From: Clavulina sp. PMI_390
Taxonomy: Eukaryota > Basidiomycota > Agaricomycetes > Cantharellales > Hydnaceae
Length of the DNA: 64,000 nucleotides
Assembly (NCBI GenBank): GCA_015039315.1
Contig: WIDE01000008.1
Coordinates: forward strand, 362,721-426,720
Direction of reading: 5' to 3'
The position numbers and the translations under genes were made by a program. Below are positions 34,161-46,105 of the stretch, piece by piece (within the stretch, counting starts at the first letter, position 1; the number at the start of each line of letters is the position of its first letter). The notes under the pieces were generated by a model, which worked only from the letters and a program-made list of their open reading frames with translations, had not been told where the DNA came from and did not search any database.

Positions 34161-36856
34161 ATGGCTGGAGTTTTCTCCATCGTTCCAGTGAAAACGTTTT
34201 TGGGAAGTTTCACTGCAGAGATTCAGAAACCTGGTGGTCGGATAACCCGCTCCTGGAAGGGAAAGACTATTAAATTTCCCGAATCAGCTGTTGGGGACGA
34301 ATCCGCATGGGTATGTAAATTAGGCCTCACTGCCTAGTCTTTCACGTCTCCCCAAGTGTGGTTTCTGATTCAATATTCGCAGGTTACCGCGATTAACGCC
34401 TCTAAAATTCTCCCACACTTGAGTTTGTTAGCACTAAGGATCGACACTCCTCGTCGAACAGCTTCAAAGCTCGCCCAGACATCTGTGCCTTTGAACCTGG
34501 AAATTTGCCCGAGCCCAATGACAAGGCTGCAGTGTTCTCCTGTGCCGAGCTCATTATTGAGCGCAACAGGGAGAGCAAGGACCCTCTTGACGTAGGAACG
34601 GGTAAAACACCATCAATGCCAGACATGTTCGTGGGCAGCTTGCCGCTTATGCCCGTGAACTCCACGTGATGCGTCCGCGGCTGTTCTCTTTCCAACTGCT
34701 AATGTTTGGAAAGCACGCCCGTATTCTACGGTGGGATCGTTCTGGAGCCTTAGTCACTGAGGCTTTTGAGTGGTTTACGGGCACTATACTTGCGGAATTT
34801 CTTCAGCGATTTAGCTCGATGACCCACGAGCAGCGCGGTGCTGATCCCTCAGCAAGCATTCCGACCGATGACGAAATCTCTACTGCATGCGATGCCTTCC
34901 GCAGAGCTGGTCATGATGCCTCACCCGCGCTGAAGGCTCCCTTCCATGTGTACTCCGTACCTGGCGATTCTCGTAAATTTCTTGCAGGACGTCCAGTCAC
35001 TTGCTCTCGTTCGTTTGCCGGGCGAGGCTGTATGGGCTATGTGTGTTACGACCTTGAGAACGAAACCGTCCACTTCATGAAGGACGGTTGGCGTTTCTTC
35101 GATGCAAAGCAAGGGGATGATGAAGTCACAGAGAAGTTGGTCTATTCTCTACTGAATCAGAAACGCTCCGACACAAGCCCTGAGGGAGCCGAAGACGACG
35201 GTGAAGATTACTATTTCAAGGACAACCAACTCCCTCAACCCCAACGACTGTGTCCAGAGAACGTATGCCAGATGCCCAACCCGCTAAGCGGTTCTTACCA
35301 AGTACCACACGTCCCCACCCTTCTCTGTGGCGGAGATATCAAAGGCAAACATCAGACGACCTTGGACCACCGTCTTGTATCCAACGCCCCACGTCATTCA
35401 ATGATTGACGGTGTTACTGTTGTGTCACCTGCTGAGTCCTCTGAGCCTGTGGACGAGGCTGCCAGGCCCCACTCAGCAGAAAACGCAGACGAGGTTCTTG
35501 AAGGCAACGAAGATGATGAAGATGAAAAGGCCAATTCCTCTAACTCCACATATAAGCAGAAAATGCGGATTTACGTCCATTTTCGACTGGTCTTGAAAGA
35601 GGTTGGCAAGCCTTTGTCATCTTTCTCCAGTGTTCAGGATCTTCTACAAGTACTTGAGGATATTACCGACGGTACGAAATATTAACCATTGCTCGATTAT
35701 TTTCGAATTTGACACTCTTCTGCACCATCACAGCTCATCGATATGCTCGAAAGCGAGGCATACTTCATCGGGACATCAGTGCCGGCAATGTAATGATTAC
35801 TGAGGAGGGTGGACGAAATCGCGGACTCCTAGTGGATTGGGATCTAGCATTGATGCTCGATAAGGCCAATAGTCACGTAGGGATCACGGTACGAAACCAA
35901 CGCATCCTCCATTTTGCGAGGTTCTCAAACCTGTTTCCAGGGCACCTGGCAATATATGTCAATTGCACTACTAGCCTATGACGATTTTCCTCACACTACT
36001 AAGGACGATCTCGAATCTATCTTCTGGCTGTGAGTTGGCCCACGACTCTATTCGCATCATTCTTGCTCGCTGATGATACCTCTTCAGTTTACTTCAAACG
36101 CTTGCGCGCTTCACCGACCTGTTTCCAGACACGTGGAGTGCACGAGCTATTGGCGAGACCATTGCTGAGTGTTTCGATTCAGCTAAGAGGAGAGGTGAAA
36201 AGGAGGACGGCAAGCCTAACGTGAAGATAGGGGGGACTGGGAAGCGAGATGTGCTGAGGGCGTTGGCGGAAGATCCTCACTCCGATTTCTCCCCATTGAC
36301 CCTTCACACACAGCTGAAATGGCTCCTAAAACAGCTGGCCAGCAGTCTTCACCTCTTCCAAGGCATTCGAGCGGTGACTCGCCGCATTGCATTGTCGGAT
36401 AAGAAGATTGCAGAGTTGGAGGAAGCACTTAAGAATATGCCCCCAGAACACACCGAAAAACGTGCACAACATTCGGCCTTACTTCAAGCAGAAAAGGAAC
36501 GGAAGGGAAGCGATGAGAACCAGTACGCTAAACAGAGTTTCTCGCCACAACTCGATGCCCAGGGTGCCATTCATGGAAGTGGATTCATACCATTCCGCTA
36601 TGAGACACTAACGCTAGCACTCAAGCGGACTCGTGAAGTCCTTCAATCGGAAAGCTCGTCAGAGTTTGGCCCAATAGCTTCTGGTGGCCTGAAAAGAGTC
36701 TCCGATCGCCGCGCTGGACTCTCTGCGCCATCGATTTCTTCCTCCAAGAGAACAGCCAAAAAGCGTCCAACAACAACAGGATCAAGTAGCGATAATGGTA
36801 CGGGTACTCTGGAGACAGTATCTTGCCCTCCGAAGAAGAGAAGGCGGGTTTGTTGA
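34161..36856 (+). pseudogene. FunK1-type fungal protein kinase, reading frame damaged
   Basis: Fungal-specific kinase family. N-terminal exon 34161-34310. The segment coding K-A-R-P-D-I-C-A-F-E-P-G lies near 34465-34500. The region leading to L-R-W-D-R-S-G-A-L-V-T-E is at about 34640-34760. Later exons are 35734-35888 (catalytic H-R-D-I-S-A-G-N and V-D-W-D-L-A), 35941-36029 (G-T-W-Q-Y-M-S and D-D-L-E-S-I) and 36088-36856. The tail is basic (P-P-K-K-R-R-R-V-C). The family sequence changes frame twice, near 34438 and near 34620. The first can be absorbed by lengthening intron 1. The second needs a 47-bp GT-AG 'intron' (34590-34636) that would remove conserved coding sequence. It is therefore either a recent pseudogene or a gene with an intronised exon piece. 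Confidence 0.72.
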
Positions 36857-37734
36857 GAGACTGTTGGAAGTGCGAAAGAACAGTAACAATTGGCCACCCT
36901 TCTCGCGCCTTATATCTTTTACCCTAAATATCGATCCTGACACTTGTAGTTATGGTATACTCATCTATTCAATGCTGTCCTTCGTCTATCTCCACTACAG
37001 TACTACACCCTTTAGCTAAGAGTTGAGATCAAACGACGATCCAGCAGCCAACCAGCAAGGCATCGCAAACCGACTCACTAAAGATCTCATTCACAAGGCG
37101 TTCAATGTGTGCTGTAGAAGAATTCACGAAGGGCCTCCGTGACTCTCCGAGCTCGTGATTGCTGCTTCCATATTGTTCTGGTGTTGCTCCTTTAGAGGAA
37201 TTAGGGATCATGATGGCACCTAAAGCCCATCAAATATTGAGTAATAGTGACAATATTGATTGGTCGGAGGTATACAACGCATGATACAGGTTAACCTCTT
37301 GAGGTGTTTTCGACGTAGGAATAACCGCGCTGCTACCGATTGACCATTACCAATGCAGCAACAAGATGAATATAAATTAAAAAGTTTGCTATAGCAGCAC
37401 ATGAGCGATGTTGAAGTAGAGAAAGTGCAAGGAACGTTCGGGGCTCTAGCACAGGGCTGATGAAGGCGAACCTAGAGAAAGAAGTTATTGATCATTGGCA
37501 TCCCATCATGTCAGCAAGAAGAAGAAGGTAGCTCACAGTTTGGAACAAGACATTGCGGTGCGAGCTTGGAATGTGGTTTTCATGAGGATCAAATCTTCCG
37601 CCATGAAACAACTGATGACATGATGACAAGAAGCAGAGTGGGAAGTTCAAGAAAGGATGAATGCAAGCTGGGACATGACGATAAAAGATGATACACAAGG
37701 CGGTATGCCATCAGCACTGGCAGGCGTGGTGATT
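36857..37734. other. Intergenic between convergent genes, no gene seen
   Basis: Lies between the FunK1 stop and the stop of the next minus-strand gene. Short frames present lack motifs. Confidence 0.5.
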
Positions 37735-39472
37735 TCACCATCGTCCCGACGCAGGGTTTTTGCGGTGACCACGCTGACCTTGTATCGGACGACCTTTGCG
37801 CGAGTTTTTGTCTTCCTCCATCTGTTTGCGTTCTGGATGCCCAATAATTAAGAAAAAAGAAGCTCGTCAGTCCCCATCGAAGCGATGTCAAAGCAGAATG
37901 GTCCAAATGCCGACCGCGAGCGTACCTCTCTCAAGTGAGTACACGTTGCTCGGTCCGCCACCTCCCGCCTTCACGGTATTGTAGTCGAGGCCCAGCGATT
38001 TCAGATACGGCACAATGTCCGGACACACAGAGCGATTACAGATACCCTTGCCATGGGTCGGGCACTTGAGCACAGACTCTTCCTTCTTGTTAGCTTCCTC
38101 AGCCGCCCATAGATCGACCTCGCTACCGTCTCCAGACAACACGGTCGTCTTGGCCGTCTCGTCGATCGTCTGGCCCGATGGCTGATCAAAGATGCTCGTG
38201 ATAGTTGTCGCGGCCATGGAGGACCCGAGGCGGGACATGGTCACTAATAAATAGGAACAATAAGCGATAAATCCCGAGGGCGGCCGAGTCAGAAGACGAC
38301 TGGATGACTCCAGTATATAAATATGAAACTGTAGCCGCACCTTCGTCATCTTCGTCAGAATCAGCAGCGCTGGTAGGAGTGTAAAGCGACGTATAAGCAG
38401 TCGTGACGCTGGTCCCTGACCAGGTTGTAGCGGCGCTGGTGACTGATGAGGTAGGAGTATTGTTTGAGGCTCGAGGAGCGGGAAGTACAGAGCGAGCATT
38501 GGGGGCGGTGCTCGTGTTCCAGGCGTTCTTCGCTGGCGGCGACGCAGGGCCATTTCTGCTACTAGGAGCGGAGGAAGTGGTGGACGCCGAAGAGGATGCC
38601 GAAATGGAGGCTCCTTTGACGGAGTTGGATAGCGGTTTACCCCAGGCACCTTTAGACTGAGATGGCCCTGTGCCGTTCCCCGCGCCTGGGACAGCCTTCG
38701 TGCTCAGCCATTTATCGGACCCAACTGCGTTATGAGTGGAGAGTCAGTCCGACAAAAGTTATAAGTAACTATCATAAATATGGAACTGACCGACGGGCTT
38801 TGGCGCTGGAACCGGCTTGTCGGGGAAGAGGTTGAGCGGGAGCTCGTTGTAAATGGGGGCGTTGGTGACATCGGGGAGTGGCGTGGAACACCAGGTGGTT
38901 GGAGGATAAGGAGTCTTGCAGACAGGGTGGAACATCTGATCCACCTCTCTAGGTCGGAAGAAGACCGTTTTCCATCCATTCTTCTCGACGACACGATGGG
39001 TTGATAGGGAACAATAGAAGATTTGCGACGTATGGTCCTTGAAGGCGGGGCCGGTGGTTTCAGGCAGGAACGCATCCTCCCAACGATGCTCGCCGAGAAT
39101 ACGACGCCAGTTTGGCAAGCTCTTAGCAACATATATGATAGCGGTACGAGCACTCTAATGCAAGATTGTTGGCTGTCAAACGGACAATGAAACAAACAAT
39201 CGGGGTTCACACGCACCTTTGGCTTCCAGGCTATTCCAAGTAGCAGAGAGGAGTCTCCAAGGCACTGAACGATCCAGGACACAAAGTCCTCTCGCTCACT
39301 TTCGTATTCAAGATCGGCGTTTGGCGGGTAGGGTCTAGAATGTTGTCGAGTGAGGACGACGTGGGGAGCCACGGGTGGGAGGGAGGGGCAAATCGGGGCT
39401 AGCATACCGGTACACGGCGAGGATCTTGAACTCTTCAGGCCCGCTATCGGGTGTCTTGGGTCGCTTTGGCAT
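37735..39472 (-). CDS. Orphan protein with Cys/His-rich C-terminal motif (448 aa)
   Basis: Exons 39408-39472, 39217-39334, 38791-39154, 38341-38724, 37926-38243, 37735-37832 (1347 bp; GT-AG introns). Residues 1-180 look like a folded domain: I-L-A-V-Y-R-P-Y-P-P, L-L-L-G-I-A-W-K-P-K, N-W-R-R-I-L-G-E-H-R-W, P-T-T-W-C-S-T-P-L. Residues about 185-310 are Ser/Thr/Ala/Pro-rich and end in an acidic D-S-D-E-D-D-E. A conserved-looking C-P-T-H-G-K-G-I-C-N-R-S-V-C block follows, with a Gly/Lys/Arg tail (G-Q-R-G-H-R-K-N-P). The C-H-C-C block could bind zinc and the tail could bind RNA. I do not recognise the family. Confidence 0.7.
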
Positions 39473-40721
39473 TTCCTTGTGATTGAGGGCGTCTGATATC
39501 GAGGAATGTGAGAGCACGGAGAAATTGAAGTTTGGGTCTGTTGTTGCACTTCTGTCAAGATCGCCCAGCGCTAGGGCGGGTACTTGTGCAAAACGCGTTC
39601 ACAGGCCACATATCTGCTGACTTTCAACAATCTGGAAGCACTTTATCCATTCTGATGCGCGATGGACGCGTTACGTGATCTGCACTTGTGCTCTGGATTC
39701 ACTGGGTAAACTCCAACTAACCACAGATTCGATAACATCGCTGTCGACTTTCGAAGCCGGGCCAGCACGCCCACCCACGCACTGGATATATTTAACAATG
39801 GTATTCCCATTGAGACTGTAAAATGTCCTTCTGCTCGTGTATCATCATTTCCGATTTGCTCCGGCTGCAGCGTAGCCCTTACCATCCGTTCCACGCCGCC
39901 AGGCCTAGATGACAAGGTACAATCTCGATGAAATCTCGTCTATGCATTCATTCTAGCTTCTCTGGCGCGTTTTTCTTCATCCACCGCGTCACCACGCTCG
40001 GCATTGGACAACTTGGCGTTTCGGCCTTATCGCCTCTGTTCTCATAAAAGTTCTGACAACATACGTAAAGACGCTTGAGGTAGTCATCACAGCGTTCTGG
40101 TTTGTATGTGTTCTTGTTGAGGCAGCCGTGAAGCGAGCATGCTGTGTGGTAAGTTTAGTACCAAGACCAAGCGCAATGCTGAGGGAGCATCACCTTCAGG
40201 ATGGCAAGGGGGGTCTGAGTCCTATAAAGCTAGTGTGAGGAGGGTGACTAACGTGTCTTCCAAATATGGGCACATACCATGGCCATACTCGAAATCCAAG
40301 TGGGAAAGGAACAAGTGACCGGGATTCACGTGACGTCACCTTAGCCCAGGTTGAGTTGAGAGTCTGTTATCTACTTTTCCTCTCTGCTACGTAAAACTCC
40401 AATATACCAGAATACTTAGTGGCACGTTTTAGATTGTGCAAATCGTGATGAGATAAGATAATCGCTGTAAAGCGCGATCAATTCAGATTTGCCTTAAATG
40501 GACTTCGGTACCGATGCATGTGTTTGGTCGTTTTTACACAGTTGTGGTACCCCCACGTCCGAGTCCTGGGGAACGAGTTGATCGCATTCCTGCAGGATCG
40601 TTGAGAGGTCTTACTCCTTGATTTCAAGCCAGCATTTATCTCTACGCCCCACCCAGGGATTCCAGAGACCGACAATCAGCAGTCTTCAGGCCTTTTGAGT
40701 AGTTGAAGAGCCGTCATCGCG
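39473..40721. other. Intergenic 1.2 kb, no gene recognised
   Basis: Separates two divergent genes (starts at 39472 minus and 40722 plus). Contains only short frames without motifs. Confidence 0.5.
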
Positions 40722-42407
40722 ATGCCATTCCCGTCCAAAGACAAAGGAAAGTCAAAAGAGTCCGTAGCCCCCGGCTCGAACTGGCTCGCACTAAAGGCGG
40801 TACGTCGCATGTATTCTCTTTCATTCAAAACAGTTGTGCCTATTGACGCACCTTGTACAGAGGATCGCACCGAGTGCTACCACTTCAGAAAGACCATCAA
40901 AAAAGAGGAGGATATCGGATGCTACAATCACTCCGGCCCCTAAGGAGACTCCCGTAACCTCCATTTCTGATTCACCAGCTCTCCCCATAAAAGTCATTCG
41001 CGGCAGCGACACAGATGTGAACTATCTTCGCTCCATGATCCTCGGGAAAACCCTTCCTTCCTCGTCCTCTCCTTCATCGTCATCCCTACCCTCCACCTCA
41101 TCCCATGCCAAAATCGGAAAGTACATTTCTCTCGACTGTGAAATGGTTGGCGTTGGTCCACCAGTTACGGATCGCCGCACTGGCAAGACATCCACTCGGT
41201 CATCCCTCGCACGCGTATCGATGGTCAATTACGACGGAGAGACAGTACTCGATGTCTTTGTGAAACAAAAGGAGCGCGTCACTGACTATAGGACGGCCGT
41301 CAGTGGGGTGCGACCACAGGATCTTGTAGGAGGGCGAGCAGTAACATTAGAAGACGCCCAGCAGAAAGTTGCTGATGTATTGAAAGGGAGGGTTCTGGTT
41401 GGTCATGCGGTCCATAACGATTTGAAGGTATACTTTTTTGCAAGCTTGGATGAGACTATCTCCAATCATTCTCAACTCTTGAATCCGACAGGCTTTATTG
41501 CTCAAGCACAGTGGAGCCAATACGCACGATACCCAAAAAATGCCAGCAATACGCGCAGAGTATAAAACCAAGCTCGCAGGCCTTCGAACAATCGTGAAGA
41601 AGGAATTTGACCTGGACATTCAGAGTGGCGAGCATTCATCGGTGCGTAACACCTGCTTTTGTCACTCTTCAACTCTCTGGCCACTGATGTTCTTCATGCT
41701 ATGTGTCGTAGGTCGTCGATGCGCGCGCGACGATGGCAGTATATAGATTGTACAAAAATCGACCTGTCAAGAGAAAGACGGATCCTTCGGCCTCAACAGC
41801 ACGCTCAACCGAGCTTTCTGCGGGCATCACCTTGCCTTCTACATCACCCGTCGATGATATGCCATTCCGAGAGAGTAAGGTTACAGAACTCGGCGAGGAA
41901 GACGAGGAACCAGTTGACGACGAGGCCACTGATCCAATTCATACTGCCGTACAAGAAGAACCGTCTTCACCATTACCCCCATCATCCATCGCTCCCTCTC
42001 CCTCCCCGAAAACTACCCAAACTTCCTCTAAAAAGCGCAAACGCGACCAAGACACTGACGGGCTACTTCTCCATGTCGTCTCTACACCTTCGGCCTCGAG
42101 CCTGCCAGCTCCTCAAAATGCCAACCAATCGGGGTCAAAATCGAGTGAGCTCACCCCTTCGAAGAAGAAGAATGGTAGAGGAACGAGTGCAAAAGCAGTC
42201 AAGGGGAATTCGGAGAGGGCATCCCTTCCAGGTGGAGGGCGGAAAGGCATCTCGTCAGGGCTAGCGACCGTTGTACGCACGAATGGGGTGAAGAAGTTGA
42301 CTGGGAAGCGAGCGGGGGTGCTTGGTTCGGTTGGCCATGGCCATGGGCGCCGTGGTTCGGAGACAAATGGTGGCGGAGGGGGAGCAGATTGGTGGAGCAC
42401 GTTATGA
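40722..42407 (+). CDS. REX4: RNA exonuclease Rex4 (496 aa)
   Basis: DEDDh-family 3'-5' exonuclease of the ISG20/Rex4 group, acting in nucleolar pre-rRNA processing. Exons 40722-40799, 40861-41427, 41492-41641, 41712-42407 (1491 bp; introns 61-70 bp). ExoI motif S-L-D-C-E-M-V-G-V-G; V-R-P-Q-D-L after ExoI; ExoII H-A-V-H-N-D-L-K | A-L-L-L split by intron 2; T-H-D-T-Q; L-A-G-L-R-T-I-V; ExoIII H-S-S | V-V-D-A-R-A-T-M-A-V-Y-R-L-Y-K with the catalytic His and Asp. The C-terminal 220 residues are an extra Ser/Pro/Lys-rich tail with K-K-R-K-R and a Gly-rich end. They lie outside the exonuclease fold and are longer than in yeast Rex4. Confidence 0.95.
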
Positions 42408-42584
42408 ACGAATCATGCTGTTATTCATCTTGGAGACCTTTCATAAAGTAGCTAATTTACCCCGAAGGCATGCTAGCTAGGATATGTAGGGAAATTGAAC
42501 TGCATGGAGGCTATACAGGAATGATAAGAGAAAGCCCTTCTGTTACCCATTCTCCACATGGTGTAATCCATCAAAACTACCATA

Positions 42585-44728
42585 CTATGGCCCGCCTTCA
42601 CGACTATCCACCGTGGCCGCAGAGAGTTTCACTGTAAGCTCCTCGCTTGTTAGCTCCAGGTCACCCTTGCCAATCTCGCTCTCAAGGTCTACGTCCCGAT
42701 CTTCTGGTGAGCTGTCATCATTCTGGGTCATGGTAACGAGGTGAGTACTGGGAATCCGCCCGCCGCCATGAGCGCGAGAGATCCTTCGAGGATCTAGCCC
42801 CTTGTGAGACGATGAGTCCCGCTCGTTCAATTGGTAGGCAGCGGGGGCTTCCTCCACCGTGCGTGTGACCTGAATCTGCGACTGTAAGCCATTGATACCA
42901 GTCACCTAGGGAGATAATGAGCAAAGGCACGCGTAAACGAGATCGTAATGGATGAAATGTAGTGAGCTCCGCTTACACGTCGAACAGCTGTCCCATTTGA
43001 CCACGGTGTGTCGTCTGACCAGTGTATTCCATTCGAGGTGTTGTGGCGAGAGTTCACTGGAGCAGAAGAGCGGAATGATTCAGTCAAATGAGACAAAAAG
43101 ACAAAAGACTTCCGGCAAATACAAGAGGATAGTAGGCTGATCGCATAGAGGGCGGGAAAGGGGATCACAAAGATGAAAGTCACATTGTCCGACTAGAGAG
43201 CAAATCGGTCAAGTCACTAATTCCGCATATTCCCGAATAATATTCTCGTGGGAGAGCGCACCCTGGTTGTCTATCGCCAAATCATAGTGAGAAAGTGTTC
43301 ACCAGCATCGAGGTTCGATATGCTCACCCAGAATATAATAAGAAGAGTAGCCCATAATGAGACAATCCCACCGTTTTGGATAGTCACTGAGTCAAAGTGA
43401 TGGATATGAGTATCATATTTGTGGCAGAAAGCCGTCAAAATTCATCGACAAACGTACTCCGGTTCAGTCGCGAAAGAATATCATTCGTGTGAGTAAATCC
43501 AGTTCTCCGAAAATGCTACCGACTGTGGTTAGTCTTCTTGGTGGCCCCACCTATATAGTGATAGAGAAAAACGTGCATACGAAAAAAATGGCAAGATTCG
43601 TGGTGATAAGGATATCCGTAGCAAGGGATAAGCTCCACCTATTCAGAGCTTAGAATGCGAGCTGGCCCCGAGGACGTGGCTGATACGCACCATATGTTAA
43701 CAAACACCTCGAATGTCGCTTTCCCTTTTCCTAGCGTGTCAGAGACTATAAAAAGGTCATGAAATCTAGCAGGATGTGGGTGACGGTGGACAATGTGGCA
43801 ACGCACGGTAGACAACTGTAGCCATCATAGCTAACGGGAGTGGATTTGAATGTTAAGCATATGAAGGGTTGAGAGTTGGGCTCACCCCATTGAGTGGCGA
43901 CGGCGACAATAATGAAGGCTAGGACCCAAGTTCTCCCTGTCAATCGCTTTACTCTCCTGATAATGGGGCGAAGGCAGTGAGCTTCTTAGGCAACACTTCG
44001 AGTACGGGGGATCAGCACGCACCATGCGAAAAATAATTGGACAAAAGTTGACGGAAATACTGCCTTGAAGAGCCACTTCCTCGGTCAGTGTGAATTGACA
44101 AGATGGGAGGATATATATGCATACTATGGCCACGGCTATCACGTCCCCATAAGTCGGTTACCGTTAGCAATCACAGAAAGAGGGTACGCTGACCGACTTC
44201 GAACGCTGTTATTTTCGTGAAGCAAGAAGCCTTTAACACCAGGACTGTTAATTTGACAACTGGGCATAGATACTCACATTTGTCCGCCTGGTACAACGCT
44301 TGGACTTCCCCTGGTCAAGAAACGGTGATATCAATCCCCTAAGCCGCGCAGTTTAGATTTAAGGGTTTCTCACCGAAATGGAGGATGGTTTGATCATATG
44401 ATGCATAGGATATTAATCCAGTAATCACAACTACCAGTGCAGAGACCAGTGTAACAAGACACTTGATCAACATGGAATCGCTACAAGAGTTGGGGATGAA
44501 TGCTGATTGAATACCAGTAGCGCTGGAACACTCCAACGCACTTTTTAAATCTTCGGACGTACACCTGTACTTGCATCAGCATAACCCCCGTCTGGAAAAA
44601 AACAATTAGGCTTGCGAAATTACTCCAACAAGGTAGAGATGACTTACGAGCAACTGACAGATCAAGGTACCGCAAAGTATAGGACCCGCGAAGTGGGCAG
44701 CAATAGACGAAAGGCTTTGCTCAGACAT
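42585..44728 (-). CDS. Seven-helix membrane protein, DUF6534-like, copy P
   Basis: Well supported exons: 44648-44728 (M-S-E-Q-S-L-S, H-F-A-G-P-I-L-C-G), 44542-44591, 44374-44480 (L-V-T-L-V-S-A-L-V-V-V-I-T-G helix ending T-I-L-H-F-G), 44278-44310 and a 12-bp microexon at about 44194-44205. Further helices include L-F-K-A-V-F-P-S-T-F-V-Q-L-F-F-A-W, and the N-S-R-H...W-S-N segment ends at about 42978. The last exon (42585-42905) is a soluble tail. G-P-x-L-C-G and T-x-V-Q-L-F-F-A resemble the basidiomycete DUF6534 family. Central phases were not fully resolved: an apparent 11-bp microexon does not join the next exon cleanly. Function unknown; possibly a receptor-like or structural membrane protein. 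Confidence 0.7.
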
Positions 44729-45444
44729 CACAGAAAAACTGACAGGCTCTTCGGGCTAGAGATTGTGATAAAGAGCGGAAAGGGGTGGGGGCCAAAAAAA
44801 CAGGCCACACTCGCATATTGGACTTTAAGTATCAAGCTGCGGGGTGATAGGGTAACTAACAAGCCATAATGCATCAATGGCTATTTGTAAAACGGCAGGT
44901 ATGTCTGAGAGCGTCCCGCATCATGTGCAACGAACCCTCAGGAGCGGGGCTTGCTGGGTGCCTTGATTCATGTCCGCTTACGAGAACGGCAACCAATTCA
45001 AATTTTACCACTTACGCAACCTTTTAAAAGGAAAATACGGGTTGGGTCCTGCGATAAGCCATGCCCGACAACTGGTGCGACAGAAGAATTCATCAGAGAT
45101 TTCACCAACGCCTAGACCAGGCCGTAGGACTTCTGGGGTGTATAAAAATAGGAGCGAAGGAGGGAGATCATCACAACCTTTCAAAATGACTTATTTCCAC
45201 CTTGATTTCCATTTGTTAATTCCCGGTCGCGAGGATCCAGGATTTGCGAAAGTCCCAGAAGCTCACTGAGGCATATTGTAATGCATTTGCATTGTGCCGC
45301 CCCCAACGATATTTCCATCGACTTGACAGGCCAGAGTCGGGCGATCTGAAATACCTTTTGTTTGACTAAAGGATAGTAATAGGACCGTAGAACGCTGAGG
45401 AAAATCCCAACCGTACAGATGTGCTACGAAATCGATGAGATAAG

Positions 45445-45840
45445 CCTTTCATGCCTTGTTCTTCCGATGGTGCGAACCATCATACATTTCATACTGAGGC
45501 GTAACCTCGCGATATCGATTATCCACTGCGACTGACAAGAGTTTCACGGCTAGTAGCCCGCTGGTCGGCTCAAGGTCACCCTTCCCAACCTCGCTTTTGT
45601 GGTCCGCGTTCTGATCTTCCGGTGAGCCGTCATTGTTCTAGGTCATATTAACGAGATGGGCACTGGGAATTAGAGCGCCTCCAGGCCCGCCACAACTAGA
45701 ACACTTGATTCGACAAGCATTTCTGCTATTTGAATCAGTGGGTGCCGCTCACCCAGTGGGTTAGGCTTCGGATACTTACTCTGGTGTGGAGTGACTTGAA
45801 CCTGCGACTGTAAGCACTTCGAACCAGTCCTCTAAAGATT
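45445..45840 (-). pseudogene. Third, decayed fragment of the DUF6534-like 3' end
   Basis: Aligns, with indels and stops, to the terminal exon of copies P and Q: sequence resembling the acidic end (near 45541-45650), the T-Q-N-x-D-S-S-P-E-D region and the L-Q-S-Q-I-Q segment near 45800. It looks closest to Q (shared CAGTCCTCT and CATGC...ACCCATCA-like stretch). No upstream exons are present. Confidence 0.7.
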
Positions 45841-45866
45841 AGAACAGTCGAGCGCAGACACATCAG

Positions 45867-45908
45867 TGGAGACAAATGGTGGCAGAGGCACAGATTGGTG
45901 GAGCACAT
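45867..45908 (+). repeat. Displaced copy of the REX4 3' end
   Basis: About 42 bp match the last coding bases of REX4 at 42358-42405 (GGAGACAAATGGTGGC then GATTGGTGGAGCAC), with a small internal deletion. It sits beside the decayed DUF6534 fragment but on the opposite side from the original order. Confidence 0.75.
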
Positions 45909-46105
45909 TGCGTGGGAAAATTCCATGTGACCACTCATCGTTAGATGCAGAAGAATGGGAGCAGACCAGTCTATCACAAAACCCAAATTGATTTGATTTG
46001 GAAGCTCTGAATAAGGCGGCGGACTACCGAGAGGGTATCATCACTGATATTGTTGTGGAGGTCGACTGCTCAAGAAGTGGACTGATAACAAAGGGGAAGA
46101 GCGCT

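Larger units (their letters stand above)
44729..46105. other. Spacer between tandem membrane-protein genes
   Basis: The first 250 bp (to about 44980) align with the region upstream of copy Q (about 48420-48525), sharing for example TTTGYAAAMCGGCAGGTAY and GTCCGC, so the promoter was duplicated with the gene. The remainder holds a gene remnant described separately. Confidence 0.6.

Noticed and set aside
37589..37906. 105-codon minus-strand frame as the C-terminus of the orphan protein
   Set aside because: The phase of the donor at 37925 selects the other frame, giving a short Lys/Arg-rich end with stop at 37735.
38403..38660. 85-codon plus-strand frame
   Set aside because: Antisense to the Ser/Thr-rich exon of the orphan gene at 37735-39472.
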